From assembly GCA_016199625.1 (NCBI GenBank), contig JACQGI010000039.1, forward strand, positions 66,379 to 125,682: a DNA stretch of 59,304 nt. The letters run 5' to 3'. The DNA is from Acidobacteriota bacterium (GTDB lineage: Bacteria; Acidobacteriota; Vicinamibacteria; Fen-336). Below, piece by piece: positions 1-8,786 of this stretch; the first letter of the stretch is position 1, and each line of letters begins with the position of its first letter. The notes beneath the pieces were generated by a model, which had not been told where the DNA came from, did not search any database, and worked only from the letters and a program-made list of their open reading frames with translations. The position numbers were made by a program, and so were the translations under genes.

Positions 1-11
1 GCGTGGCCATC

Positions 12-1079
12 TCAGGCCGTCCCGAGCTCTTCGAGGACGCCCTTGATCAGGAGGGGCCAGACCGTCGTCGCATCTGCGAAGACCTCGGCGAAGCGGCCCC
101 CTTCGGCCTCCGGAACGAACTTCCCCCAGGACACGCCTTCGGAGTACGTGCAGCCGGAGAGCCCTCCCCAGTGCGTGGGCTCGGGGCAGATCCGCACCGC
201 GTACTGGTACCGGGGCGGGGTGAGCTCGAGGCCGAGGCGGTGGTTGGTGATGTCCACGTACGGGCCCACCTCCTGGGCCCAGTTGCGCGGAACCCCGCCT
301 CCGATGGTGAAGATGCCGAGCCTCTTCGCGCTCAGGCAGAAGCGCGCGAAGCTCTGCAGGTCGAGGTAGGGGTTGTAGGACGGGACGACCCTCAGCAACT
401 CCGCCGGGTCCGTCGCGCCGCGCGCGTGGGCCCGCTTCATGGCCCAGGTGGAGAGGTCGAGGCCCAGCTCCGAGTCCGTGAAGGCCGGGACGAAGATCGG
501 CACCTTCTCGAGATACGCGCTGCGAAGCACGCCCTGGCCCTGCGGGTCCTCGGCGAGGACCTTGCCGAGGGCGCGACAGACGATCTCGCTCGAGAGAGCC
601 GGCTCGGCCGCGACGGCGTCCAGGGCCTTCGAGGAGAACTCCTCGACGTAGTTGAGGTTCGCCTCCATCTCGAGGGTGTCGTAGACCCGGTTGTAGCCCT
701 TCTCGAACAGCTCCTCGTCGCTCATCCGCGGGTCGTGGCGGTAGTGGACCATCCCCACGGCCTCGGAGAGGCCGTGGGCCATCAGGGCGCCGGTGGAGAC
801 CACGGCCTGCACCATGCCGGTGTCGATCATCTTGCCGATGACCTTGCCCATCTTGGCGATGGTCATGGCCCCCGACAGGGTCAGGACGACCTTGCAGTCC
901 GGGTCCCGCACCATGGCCAGGGTCACCTCGAGCGCCTCGCCGAGCGAGCGGCCGCTGAACGCGGTCCTCGCCATTCCGCGCAGCAGCCCGGCGAACGAGG
1001 TCACCTTGTCCAGGTCGAGGCTCTCCAGGGGGACGAGGCCGTCGCGCCGTCCGTCGTGGAGATGCCGGGCCTTCTTCAT
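12..1079 (-). CDS. deoxyhypusine synthase-like protein
   Basis: The 355-aa product belongs to the deoxyhypusine synthase family, NAD-dependent enzymes that move the aminobutyl group of spermidine. The central SGAMTIAKMGKVIGKMIDTG region and the C-terminal GVSWGKF motif are typical; its lysine (about residue 320) aligns with the catalytic lysine that forms the enamine intermediate in the eukaryotic enzyme. The ATG at 1079 is preferred over an ATG 45 bases upstream because GGAGGAGAG lies directly before it. The family acts on eIF5A in eukaryotes and archaea, a protein bacteria lack, so the bacterial substrate is open; a homospermidine-type reaction is one possibility. It is divergent from the DUF2400 gene. 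Confidence 0.88.
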   Translation of the reverse strand: MKKARHLHDGRRDGLVPLESLDLDKVTSFAGLLRGMARTAFSGRSLGEALEVTLAMVRDPDCKVVLTLSGAMTIAKMGKVIGKMIDTGMVQAVVSTGALMAHGLSEAVGMVHYRHDPRMSDEELFEKGYNRVYDTLEMEANLNYVEEFSSKALDAVAAEPALSSEIVCRALGKVLAEDPQGQGVLRSAYLEKVPIFVPAFTDSELGLDLSTWAMKRAHARGATDPAELLRVVPSYNPYLDLQSFARFCLSAKRLGIFTIGGGVPRNWAQEVGPYVDITNHRLGLELTPPRYQYAVRICPEPTHWGGLSGCTYSEGVSWGKFVPEAEGGRFAEVFADATTVWPLLIKGVLEELGTA

Positions 1080-1147
1080 CTCTCCTCCGGCCGGGATGTT
1101 ATGCGCCGGTGACGGGCCGCGCAACCACCGGCCTGTAGAATCGGTGT

Positions 1148-1966
1148 GTGTCCGACCAACGGCTGAAGACCCGCCTGGAGGAACTGTACCGTCGCTACGA
1201 CGGCCGGTTCGTGGACCCCGACCCGCTGGAGTTCGTCCGGCGGCAGGAGACGACCCCCGACCGCGAGGTCGTGGGTCTCGTGGCCTCCGCCCTCGCGTAC
1301 GGCAACGTGGTCCAGATCAAGCGCAGCGTCGCCGCCGTGCTCGCGCTCCTCGGGCCGCGCCCCGCCGACACGGTGCGGAGGCTCGATCCTCGCGAGGCGG
1401 CCCGTCGCCTGGACGGCTTCCGCCATCGCTTCAACGACGGGCGCGACGTAGCTTGCCTCCTGTTCTTCCTGCGCCAGATGCTCGAGGGGGCGGGATCGGT
1501 CGAGGCCTTCTTCACACGGGGCGACGACCCGACGGCCGCCGACGTGGGCCCGGCCCTGGTGTCGTTCTCGACCCGGGCCCTGGCCCTCGACCCCGGTGGG
1601 CTGTACCGCGGCCGGCGCCTCCCGCCGCACGCCGGCGTGCGCTTCTTCTTCCCGAGCCCGGAGGACGGAAGCGCGTGCAAGCGCCTGAACCTCTATCTGC
1701 GCTGGATGGTGCGGCGGGACGGCGTGGACCTGGGCGTCTGGCGCACCGTGGACCCGGCGCGCCTCGTCATCCCACTCGACGCCCACGTGTACGCCCTCGC
1801 GCGCCGTGTGCGGCTCACCCGGTACAAGTCGCCGGGCTGGGCCATGGCGGTGGACGTCACCCGCCGTCTCCGGCGGTTCGATCCGGCCGATCCCGTGAAG
1901 TACGACTTCGCTTTCCACCGCATGGGGCTGTGGCGGAAGGACGACGAGATCCGCTCGCTCAGGTGA
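1148..1966 (+). CDS. DUF2400 / TIGR02757 family protein
   Basis: This 272-aa protein matches the TIGR02757 (DUF2400) family over its full length. Recognisable parts are the N-terminal LEELYRRYDGRFVDPDPLEFV, the ALAYGNVVQIKRS helix, and the C-terminal RLVIPLDAHVYALARRVRLT segment, which recalls helix-hairpin-helix DNA glycosylases. No molecular function is established. The start is GTG, with a TAGAAT hexamer at 1136-1141 only six bases before it, so the message may be leaderless. A queA remnant follows 29 bases downstream. Confidence 0.85.
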   Translation: MSDQRLKTRLEELYRRYDGRFVDPDPLEFVRRQETTPDREVVGLVASALAYGNVVQIKRSVAAVLALLGPRPADTVRRLDPREAARRLDGFRHRFNDGRDVACLLFFLRQMLEGAGSVEAFFTRGDDPTAADVGPALVSFSTRALALDPGGLYRGRRLPPHAGVRFFFPSPEDGSACKRLNLYLRWMVRRDGVDLGVWRTVDPARLVIPLDAHVYALARRVRLTRYKSPGWAMAVDVTRRLRRFDPADPVKYDFAFHRMGLWRKDDEIRSLR

Positions 1967-1995
1967 CCCGTGCGAGGACGACGACGGAGTAACCC

Positions 1996-2423
1996 GTGAG
2001 GCCGGCCGTCGCTCCGCGCGAGGACGCCCTCGACGAGCGCCTGCTCCGCATCGACCCGCGAGCCGGACTCTTCTCCGACGCCCGCGTCCGGCGGGCGGGC
2101 GCGTCGTAGCGGTGGGCACGACGGTGGTGCGGTGCCTGGAAGGGGCGGCGCGTCTTCACCGCGGGACGCTGACGTCCGGGAGCGGCGTCACCGACGTCCG
2201 CCTCGGCCCGGAGTTTCGACCCGAAGTCGTGGACGGCCTCCTCACCGGGATCCACGAGCCGGGGACCAGCCACTACGACCTCGTCCGGGCCTTCGTCCCC
2301 GAGCCCCTCCTCGCCGCCGCCTCGCGCCACGAAGAGGCGGAGGGCTACCTCGTCCACGAGTTCGGGGACTCGTGCCTCGTCCTCGCGGGCGAGACGGGCC
2401 CGCTCAGTCCTCCGGTCCCCTGA
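1996..2423 (+). pseudogene. queA-like remnant with large internal deletion
   Basis: Two pieces of an S-adenosylmethionine:tRNA ribosyltransferase-isomerase (QueA-like) lie in different frames. The first (from GTG 1996, with GGAG just upstream) reads APREDALDERLLRIDPRAG, like the N-terminus of short QueA-like proteins, and stops at 2107-2109. The second reads GGRVVAVGTTVVRCLEG and continues through PEFRPEVVDGLLTGIHEPGT to GDSCLVLAGE, the QueA C-terminal third; it can be opened at GTG 2112. About 200 central residues are missing and the join near 2085-2105 is out of frame. Codon use stays high in GC3, so decay or misassembly is recent. The 3' end overlaps the convergent M16 gene by 20 bases. 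Confidence 0.75.
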
Positions 2424-5100
2424 TCAGCGCCAAGGGAGCGCCGTTGCGGAAGAGGCGCGACGCCGTGTCGTTGAGCTGTGCGAGGGTCAGGGCGTCTGCG
2501 GGGAGCGTCGCCGGAGCGAGGGCCTCGCGCAGGAGCGTCTCGGCCGCGGCGACGGCCCCGTCGCGCTCGCGTGCCGCCTTGCCCCGAAGGTACGTCTTGG
2601 CCTCGTCGAGGTCGGCCTGCGAGAAGGGCCCGCGTGCGGCATCCTCCAGGATCGAGCGGATGCGGCGCATCGCCTCGGCGACGTCCTGGGACGCGGCGGC
2701 GGTGCGGATCTGGAGGAAGCCTGGCGCGCCATCCTCCTCGAGGGATGCATTGACGGAGTACACGAGGCCCGGCTCGACGAGCGAGCGACCGAGTCGCCCC
2801 GCGTAGCCCGTCTCGCCCAGCAGGTAGAGCAGGGCACGCGTCGCCGCCGGGTCCCAAAGGCGGGAGCGGTCCCCCGGCCACACCACGAGGATGTCGGACT
2901 GCGCCTTCCCGGACGCAGCGAAGCGGGCTTCCGCGAAACGAGCGGGGCCCGCCGCAACGGGCCACTGCGCCGGGGCGGTGGCGATCCCCGACGGGATGCG
3001 CCCGAGGGCGGCTTCGAGGACCGGCCGCGCGATGGCGGGGTCGAACGTTCCGGTGACGACCATGGTCGTGCGCGACGGCGTGACGTGACGGCGCAGGAAC
3101 AGCTCGAGGGCACCGGCGGTCACGGCCTCGAGGGCGGAGGGCGAGCCCCACGGCGGCACGGCCGCAGGCGAGCCCTTCGGGTAGAGACGGACGAGGGCCT
3201 CCCGAAGCAGGGCCGTTTCCCCGGTCGCGTCCCGCTCCCGCGCGCGTTGCGCGGCGGCCCGCGCGAGATCACCGAGACTCTCCACCGCTACGGGCGCCGC
3301 GGACCGGGCCAGACGGCCGGCCAAGACTTCGGCGAGGACCGGCAGGTCCTCCGGCATTCCCGAGCCCGCGAATTCGATGAAGCGCCGCGAGGCGGCCGCG
3401 GCGGGATCGGCGTGGAGGGTCCAAGCGAGGCCGGGGGTGTCGGTCCTCTCGCCCGGGGCCGGCTGCGCGAGGAGCTCGACCGCCAGGGCCGAGAGGCCGG
3501 GGGCCGTGTCGTGGAGCCCTCCAGCGTCGATGCGCCCCCGCACCGTGACGAGCATCGAGGACGACAGCGGGGCGAGGACGAGGGTGAGGCCGTGGGGCAG
3601 CACGTCGCGTCGCGGAAGTGTCGCCGGCACCGGACCCGTGCCGAGCGCGAGCGGCGGGGGCCGCGTCGGTTCTCGGGTTGCCGCGGCCGGTTCGCCCCCG
3701 CGAGGCGCCGGCGTCGCGGCGGCCGCCTCCGGGGGCGTCGGCAGGAACCATCCCACCGTGGCCTGGTGGGGCTGCAGTCGCTCGGCGGCGAGCCGCGCGA
3801 GATCGTCGGCGGTGACGCGGGCCAGCCGCTCGGGCATGTCGAGCAGGTGGCCGAAGCCGCCGGAGACCTCGAAGAAGGCGAGCTGATGCGCGCGCCCCGC
3901 CTGGTCCTCGAGGTCCGCCGCCCAGCCGGCGCGGACCTGCCGCAGCGCCGCCTGGATCTCCTCGGCCGTCCACCGCCGGACGGCCGCGTCGGCCACGGCG
4001 CGGAAGAGCGCGGCTTCGAGGCCCGGCAAGGCGGTTGCCTCGGGCGCGGCGGCGGTGAGGGTGTAGACGTAGGGATAGCGCGACGCCTGCCAGTCGGTCG
4101 CCGCTTCGGTCGCGAGGCTCGAGACGGCCCCCGACAGCGGCGTTCGCGCCGGCGCCGGATAGTCCCGCGTGAAGCGGAACCCCTTGCCGCCCGCGAGCAG
4201 CGCGTCGAGGAGCACGAGGGCGGGAAAGTCGGCGTCGGTGAGCGCAGGGGCGCGATAGGCCACGAGGATGCGTGCGTGCGGGCCCGGTCGGCGCACCGCG
4301 ACGCGCCGCTGGCCGGTTTGCACGGGCTCCACGGTCCGGACGTCGGTCGGCTCGCCGCCCGCCGGGATCGCTTCGAAGCGCTCGCGGACCTTCGCGAGGG
4401 TCGCGGCGGGGTCCATGTCCCCGACGACGACGAGGACGGCGTTCCGCGGACGGTAGAAGCGCCGGTAGAACCCGTAGGCTTCGTCGCGCGTCACGCCGAG
4501 GACGTCGATCGGCCAGCCGATGGTGTTGTTGCGGTACGGGTGGATCTCGAAGGAGGAGGCGAGGACCGCGTCGTAGAGCACCGACTGCGGGTCGTCGTAC
4601 GAGCGCAGCTCGGCGAGGACGCTCGACCGCTCCCTCGCGAACTCCGCCGGGTCGTGGAGGGCCGCCGTCATCCGGTCCGCCTCGAGGTCCAGCATGAGGT
4701 CGAGGGCCTCACGAGGGACGGTCTCGGCGTAGTGCGTCTGGTCGATCCAGGTGTAGCCGTTCCACCGGCCGCCGATGCGGGTGATGCACTCGGTGGCCTC
4801 GCTCCCGGGGAACCGTCGCGTCGCCCGGAAGTTCATGTGCTCCACGTAGTGGGCGAGCCCGGTGGTCCCCGCGGCCTCGTTCCGCGCCCCCACGCTGTAC
4901 ATCACGGCCACGGACACGAGGGGCGACGAGCGATCGGGGAGCACGAGCACCGTCAGGCCGTTCGCGAGCGCGGCGTGGTGCACGGGGCCCAGGGGCGAGG
5001 GCGTGACGGTGACGGAGGGCTCCGTGGCGGCGGTGGGCGACGGGGCGAGGACCGCCGCCAGCAGCGCGGGGCCCGCGGCGTTCAAGAAGCGGGCCCCCAC
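2404..5100 (-). CDS. M16 family zinc metallopeptidase, two-domain, secreted
   Basis: This 898-aa protein has two M16 (pitrilysin/processing peptidase-like) halves. The first half carries the inverted zinc motif HYVEH (H84, E87, H88) with the distal acidic ligand in the VLAELRSYDD region; the second half (after DVLPHGLTLVLAPL) lacks the motif, as is usual. The N-terminus MGARFLNAAGPALLAAVLA looks like a signal peptide, so it probably acts in the periplasm or is exported. The GTG at 5100 lies inside the last codons of the upstream kinase gene; an alternative TTG at 5085 overlaps that gene's stop as TTGA. Both suggest translational coupling to the kinase. Confidence 0.9.
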   Translation of the reverse strand: MGARFLNAAGPALLAAVLAPSPTAATEPSVTVTPSPLGPVHHAALANGLTVLVLPDRSSPLVSVAVMYSVGARNEAAGTTGLAHYVEHMNFRATRRFPGSEATECITRIGGRWNGYTWIDQTHYAETVPREALDLMLDLEADRMTAALHDPAEFARERSSVLAELRSYDDPQSVLYDAVLASSFEIHPYRNNTIGWPIDVLGVTRDEAYGFYRRFYRPRNAVLVVVGDMDPAATLAKVRERFEAIPAGGEPTDVRTVEPVQTGQRRVAVRRPGPHARILVAYRAPALTDADFPALVLLDALLAGGKGFRFTRDYPAPARTPLSGAVSSLATEAATDWQASRYPYVYTLTAAAPEATALPGLEAALFRAVADAAVRRWTAEEIQAALRQVRAGWAADLEDQAGRAHQLAFFEVSGGFGHLLDMPERLARVTADDLARLAAERLQPHQATVGWFLPTPPEAAAATPAPRGGEPAAATREPTRPPPLALGTGPVPATLPRRDVLPHGLTLVLAPLSSSMLVTVRGRIDAGGLHDTAPGLSALAVELLAQPAPGERTDTPGLAWTLHADPAAAASRRFIEFAGSGMPEDLPVLAEVLAGRLARSAAPVAVESLGDLARAAAQRARERDATGETALLREALVRLYPKGSPAAVPPWGSPSALEAVTAGALELFLRRHVTPSRTTMVVTGTFDPAIARPVLEAALGRIPSGIATAPAQWPVAAGPARFAEARFAASGKAQSDILVVWPGDRSRLWDPAATRALLYLLGETGYAGRLGRSLVEPGLVYSVNASLEEDGAPGFLQIRTAAASQDVAEAMRRIRSILEDAARGPFSQADLDEAKTYLRGKAARERDGAVAAAETLLREALAPATLPADALTLAQLNDTASRLFRNGAPLALIRGPED

Positions 5101-7127
5101 AGCCGGATGCGGCCGTCGGACAGCGCGACGGCGATGTGGTCGCCGCCGCCGAAGAGCGCGACGCCGGTGAAGCTCTCCTGGGCCGGCCCCCACAGCGCGG
5201 CGAGGGTCGAGCGCGTCTCCAGGTCCCAGAGCTGGACCGCGTTGTCCTGGGCCACCGTGGCCAGGTGCCGGCCGTCGGCGAAGAAGGAGAGCGACGTCGG
5301 CGGCTTCTTGTGCCCGCTCATGACGCAGAGCTGGTTCTGCGAGACGAGATCGAAGACCCGGAGGGTGCGGTCGTGGCTCGCCACGACCAGCCGGCGCTCG
5401 TCGGGGGCCGGGCAAAGGAGGCTCACGAGGGCCTCGGGGCCCCGGAGGGTGGCCTTGAGGCGCCCGCTCCCGGCGTCGAGGACGCGGAGGATCCGGTTGA
5501 CGTGGCCGGTGACGATCCAGGCGCCCGCGCCCGCGTACGTGAGCGCCGTGACCGGAGAAGGCTGCCGGTGGAGCTGGCGCACGGCCTCGCCGGCCATGGC
5601 GGCGTGGACGTCCCACAGCTTCAGTGTGGCATCCATGCCCCCGGTGGCGAGGACCGCGGCGTCCGGGGAGAAGCCGACCGCCCCGACCGACGCGTCGTGA
5701 CGCAGCTTCACGGGCACCTCGTCCCCCGTGGCCATGTTCCACAGGTGGACGCTGCCGTCGACGTGGCCCGAGGCCATCAGCGCCCCGTCGCGGGAGAACG
5801 AGAGCGCCGTGGCCATGGCGTCGTGGCCCGAGCGCTGGTGCATCTCGCTCCGCAGGGTCAGCACCCGCGTGCGGTTGTGGAGGTCCCAGATCCGGATCGC
5901 GCCGTCGGCCCCCGACGTGGCCAGGAGGTCGCGCACGGGCGAGAGGCACGCCGACGAGGTAGCCGGGGGCTCGCCGAACGTGGCCAGCTCCCGGAAGACC
6001 GAGGCTCCCCGAGCGCGCAACTCCACGAGGACGGCCGTCGGGAGGCGCCTGGGCGGCGCCGTGGCGGCGGGAGTCGTCCCGGGCGGCGGCAGGGCGTGGG
6101 TCCCCGAGTCGAGGGGCGTGAGGTCGAGGTCCAGGGTCTGCGCCGGCCGGCGCGGCGGCGTGACGAGTGTCGGGGCCTCCGCCAGCGCCGTCTCGATCAT
6201 CTCGACGAGCTGTACGACCTCGGTCCGGCCCGGCGCCAGGGCCCGGGCGCGCCGCGCCGCCTCCAGGGCGCGCTCGAGGTCGTTGTCGGCGAAGAGGCGC
6301 TGGGCCTCGCGCACGTCCCGCTGGTACGCCTGCTCCCTCGCGCGGCCGAAGAGCGGCGTCTCGGCGGCGGCGGCGATCCCGAGGAGCGCCTGAAGCTCCG
6401 CCGCCATCTCGGCCATGTCCTGGTAGCGCTGGGCGGGGTCCTTGGCGAGGGCGCGCTCGACGACGTTGCCGAGGGAGGGCGGCAGGCCGAGGCGCGCCGC
6501 GTCCAGGGGCGGGGGGGGCTCGTGGACGATCTTGTACACGAGGGCCGCCACGGTGGTGCCCTCGTAGGGCAGGCGGCCGGCGAGCATCTCGTAGAGCACG
6601 ACGCCGACGGCCCAGATGTCGGCGCGATGGTCCACGCGGCCGCCCTTGAGCACCTCGGGGGCGATGTAACTGGGCGTCCCGAGGATCAGCCCCGTCTGGG
6701 TCATCGAGGAGTCCTCGAGGCGGGCGATGCCGAAGTCCACCAGCTTGACCGCGCCGTCGAGGAGAACGCGGACGTTGGCCGGCTTCACGTCGCGGTGGAC
6801 GACGCCGCGCTTGTGGGCGAAGTCGAGGCCCCGGCAGACGTCCACGACGATCCTGACCTTCTGGGGGAGGCTCAGGCGGTCGTGGGGGACCATGGCCTGC
6901 GCCAGGTCCATCCCCTCCAGGAGCTCCATGGCGATGTAGAGCGTCCCCGCCATCTCGCCCAGCTCGTAGATCGTGACGATGTTGGCGTGCTGCAGCCTCG
7001 CAGCCGCCCGCGCCTCCCTCTCGAAGCGCTGGAAGGTCTCCCGCTTCGAGAGCAGCCCCGGCTTCACGGTCTTGAGGGCGACCTGGCGGTCGAGGACCGG
7101 GTCACGGGCACGGTAGACCGTACCCAT
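5082..7127 (-). CDS. Ser/Thr protein kinase fused to WD40 propeller
   Basis: The protein has an N-terminal Pkn2-type kinase domain (VALK K19, HRDVKPAN D113, DFG 131-133, IAPE) and, after a linker of about 100 residues, at least five WD40 repeats (for example RIWDLHNRT, HLWNMATGD, KLWDVHAAM, QLWDLETRS, RLWGPAS). There is no clear membrane segment, so it is probably cytoplasmic. The reading frame is open upstream to a stop near 7230 and encodes KIGKFEILAELGQGAMG, the expected glycine-rich loop. The ATG at 7127 falls inside that loop, and no ATG, GTG or TTG exists further upstream in frame. The real start is therefore probably non-canonical (ATC at 7169 or ACG at 7178). A TATCAT hexamer on the minus strand at 7235-7240 could be the -10 box. 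Confidence 0.9.
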   Translation of the reverse strand: MGTVYRARDPVLDRQVALKTVKPGLLSKRETFQRFEREARAAARLQHANIVTIYELGEMAGTLYIAMELLEGMDLAQAMVPHDRLSLPQKVRIVVDVCRGLDFAHKRGVVHRDVKPANVRVLLDGAVKLVDFGIARLEDSSMTQTGLILGTPSYIAPEVLKGGRVDHRADIWAVGVVLYEMLAGRLPYEGTTVAALVYKIVHEPPPPLDAARLGLPPSLGNVVERALAKDPAQRYQDMAEMAAELQALLGIAAAAETPLFGRAREQAYQRDVREAQRLFADNDLERALEAARRARALAPGRTEVVQLVEMIETALAEAPTLVTPPRRPAQTLDLDLTPLDSGTHALPPPGTTPAATAPPRRLPTAVLVELRARGASVFRELATFGEPPATSSACLSPVRDLLATSGADGAIRIWDLHNRTRVLTLRSEMHQRSGHDAMATALSFSRDGALMASGHVDGSVHLWNMATGDEVPVKLRHDASVGAVGFSPDAAVLATGGMDATLKLWDVHAAMAGEAVRQLHRQPSPVTALTYAGAGAWIVTGHVNRILRVLDAGSGRLKATLRGPEALVSLLCPAPDERRLVVASHDRTLRVFDLVSQNQLCVMSGHKKPPTSLSFFADGRHLATVAQDNAVQLWDLETRSTLAALWGPAQESFTGVALFGGGDHIAVALSDGRIRLWGPAS

Positions 7128-7246
7128 CGCCCCCTGGCCCAGCTCGGCCAGGATCTCGAACTTCCCGATCTTCTGCGTGGTGCCCTCGCCGCGAAGGCCG
7201 CGTCGCCGCGCGTGCGGAGCGCGGGCCGAGGGCTATGATAACCGCT

Positions 7247-7519
7247 CTAGAAGCCCACCGCCCGTAGCAGCTCGTCGATCCTCTGGCGCACCGCGTCGGG
7301 CGAGTCCTCTTCGAGGTAGCCGTGGAAGTGCCACGCCACTTTCTTGTGGTTGGGGCATTGGATCACGGCGACCCAGCCCGGGATGGCCGGCGACTCCGTG
7401 AGCTTGACGTCCCAGTGCTCCTGCTCGGGGCGCTTGCCCAGGACGTCGAGGATCGCCGTCCGGGCGTTCTCGTTCTTGACGGGATCCCTGAGCGTGTTCC
7501 AGAGGATATGCACAGCCAT
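7247..7519 (-). CDS. small conserved-looking hypothetical protein
   Basis: A 90-aa protein starting at an ATG preceded by GAGGAGGTCGTG, a strong ribosome binding site. It has a compact alpha/beta look: ILWNTLRDPVKNENARTAIL, then GWVAVIQCPNHKKVAWHFHGYLEED and a C-terminal helix VRQRIDELLRAVG. I do not recognise a family. It sits 85 bases downstream of mazG on the same strand, so the two may be co-transcribed. The open frame extends upstream into mazG, but that part is arginine- and proline-rich and looks like a shadow of mazG. Confidence 0.72.
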   Translation of the reverse strand: MAVHILWNTLRDPVKNENARTAILDVLGKRPEQEHWDVKLTESPAIPGWVAVIQCPNHKKVAWHFHGYLEEDSPDAVRQRIDELLRAVGF

Positions 7520-7604
7520 CACGACCTCCTCGATGCTCCTGACCCGTTGGACCCTGTGCTGGCCTACTGTACGCCCGAAAGCACTCCGAATTCCAGCCCC
7601 TTTT

Positions 7605-8429
7605 TCAGCCCTGCCCCTTCTCCCGGGCCTTGGCGTCCTGCCAGAGCGTCTCCATCTCCTCGAGGTCGGACTCCGCCGGCCGGCGCCCCCGGTCACGAAG
7701 CCGCTCTTCGATGTAGCGGAACCGGCGCCGGAACTTGCGGTTGGCGGCTTTGAGGGCGCTCTCGGGATCCACACCCAGCAGCCGGGCCACGTTGACGGAG
7801 ATGAACAGGAGGTCGCCGACCTCCTCCTCGACCTCCTGGCGGTCGGGTGCCGGCCGGGCCACGGCGGCCTCTAGCTCGGCGGCCTCCTCGTCGAGCTTGC
7901 CCATGGCCGCGGCGGCGTCCGGCCAGTCGAAGCCGACGCGGGAGACCTTCGTCGTCATCTGGAAGGCTTCCATGACGGCAGGCAGGCGCGTCGAAACGCT
8001 GTCGAGCATCGAGTCGTCCGCGGCCCCCTTCTCCGCCAGCTCGGCCTCCTTGAGAGCCTCCCAGTTGCGCAACACGTCGCCGGGCGTCGACGCGGGGTGG
8101 TCGGCGAAGACGTGGGGATGGCGTCGCACCATCTTCTCGTTGACCTTGGCGATCACGTCGGCGACGGTGAACCGCCCGCGGTCGGTGGCCATCTGGGCGT
8201 GGAAGACGACCTGGAGCAGCAGGTCCCCGAGCTCGCCGGCGAGGTGGTCGTCGTCGCCGTCGTCGATGGCCTCGACCACCTCGTAGGCCTCCTCGAGGGT
8301 CATGGCCTTGAGGCTGGCGTGGGTCTGCTCGCGGTCCCATGGACATCCTCCGGGACCGCGCAGGCGGGCGATGAGCTCGACGAACGCGCCGAAGCGCGCC
8401 GCGGCGTCGGAAGCGAGGGGCTGGCTCAT
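7605..8429 (-). CDS. mazG: nucleoside triphosphate pyrophosphohydrolase MazG
   Basis: A 274-aa MazG, the usual length for the two-domain enzyme that hydrolyses NTPs to NMP and PPi. The first domain shows GCPWDREQTHASLKAMTLEE, with the EEAYE...ELGDLLLQVVFHA helices that hold the magnesium-binding EExxE/ExxD residues. The second domain repeats this pattern with KLDEEAAELEAAVA and VEEEVGDLLFISVNVARLLG. The ATG at 8429 (MSQPLAS) is chosen over one 18 bases upstream because the family begins close to this point. It is divergent from the GNAT remnant. Confidence 0.95.
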   Translation of the reverse strand: MSQPLASDAAARFGAFVELIARLRGPGGCPWDREQTHASLKAMTLEEAYEVVEAIDDGDDDHLAGELGDLLLQVVFHAQMATDRGRFTVADVIAKVNEKMVRRHPHVFADHPASTPGDVLRNWEALKEAELAEKGAADDSMLDSVSTRLPAVMEAFQMTTKVSRVGFDWPDAAAAMGKLDEEAAELEAAVARPAPDRQEVEEEVGDLLFISVNVARLLGVDPESALKAANRKFRRRFRYIEERLRDRGRRPAESDLEEMETLWQDAKAREKGQG

Positions 8430-8448
8430 GGCCGAATGATAGAGCACA

Positions 8449-8768
8449 ATGAGGGGCTGGAGCCTCCTCGTGCTCGTGACGCCCGCCCGCTTTCCCGACG
8501 ACGGCGGAATCGTCCGTGACCTCCTGCGCGAGTACGCCGCGGGCCTCGGGATCGATCTCTCGTTCCAGGGCTTCGAGGACGAGCTGGCCCGGCTGCCGGG
8601 CGACTACGGCCCTCCCGGAGGCATCGTCCTGCTGGGCCTCGACGAAGCGGCGCCGGCGGGGTGCGTGGCGCTGCGGCGTATCTCTACGAGGGCCTGGGCT
8701 TCCGTGACATCCCCTCCTGCCGGCATAATCCCGTACCGGGGGCGCGCTTCCTGGAGCTGACGCTGTGA
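8449..8768 (+). pseudogene. GNAT acetyltransferase remnant, internal deletion
   Basis: The N-terminal half (LLREYAAGLGIDLSFQGFED through PAGCVALRR) is a typical GNAT of the small-ligand type. At about 8678 the frame runs into unrelated sequence, while frame +1 reads YLYEGLGFRDIPSCRHNPV and PGARFLELTL up to the TGA at 8766-8768, which is the normal C-terminus of the same family. About 50-60 residues are missing between the pieces, including the acetyl-CoA binding motif (R/QxxGxG/A), so no active enzyme is expected. The stop overlaps the original phzF start as GTGA, showing the two genes were translationally coupled. Confidence 0.8.
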
Positions 8769-8786
8769 AGATCCCCGATCCATCAG

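Noticed and set aside
5136-7238. A 700-aa open frame on the plus strand opposite the kinase
   Set aside because: It is the mirror of the kinase-WD40 gene, is rich in Arg, Gly and His, and has no motif; high-GC DNA gives long antisense frames.
7247-7774. 175-aa version of the small protein after mazG
   Set aside because: The first 85 residues are an out-of-frame shadow of mazG; the internal ATG has a strong ribosome binding site.
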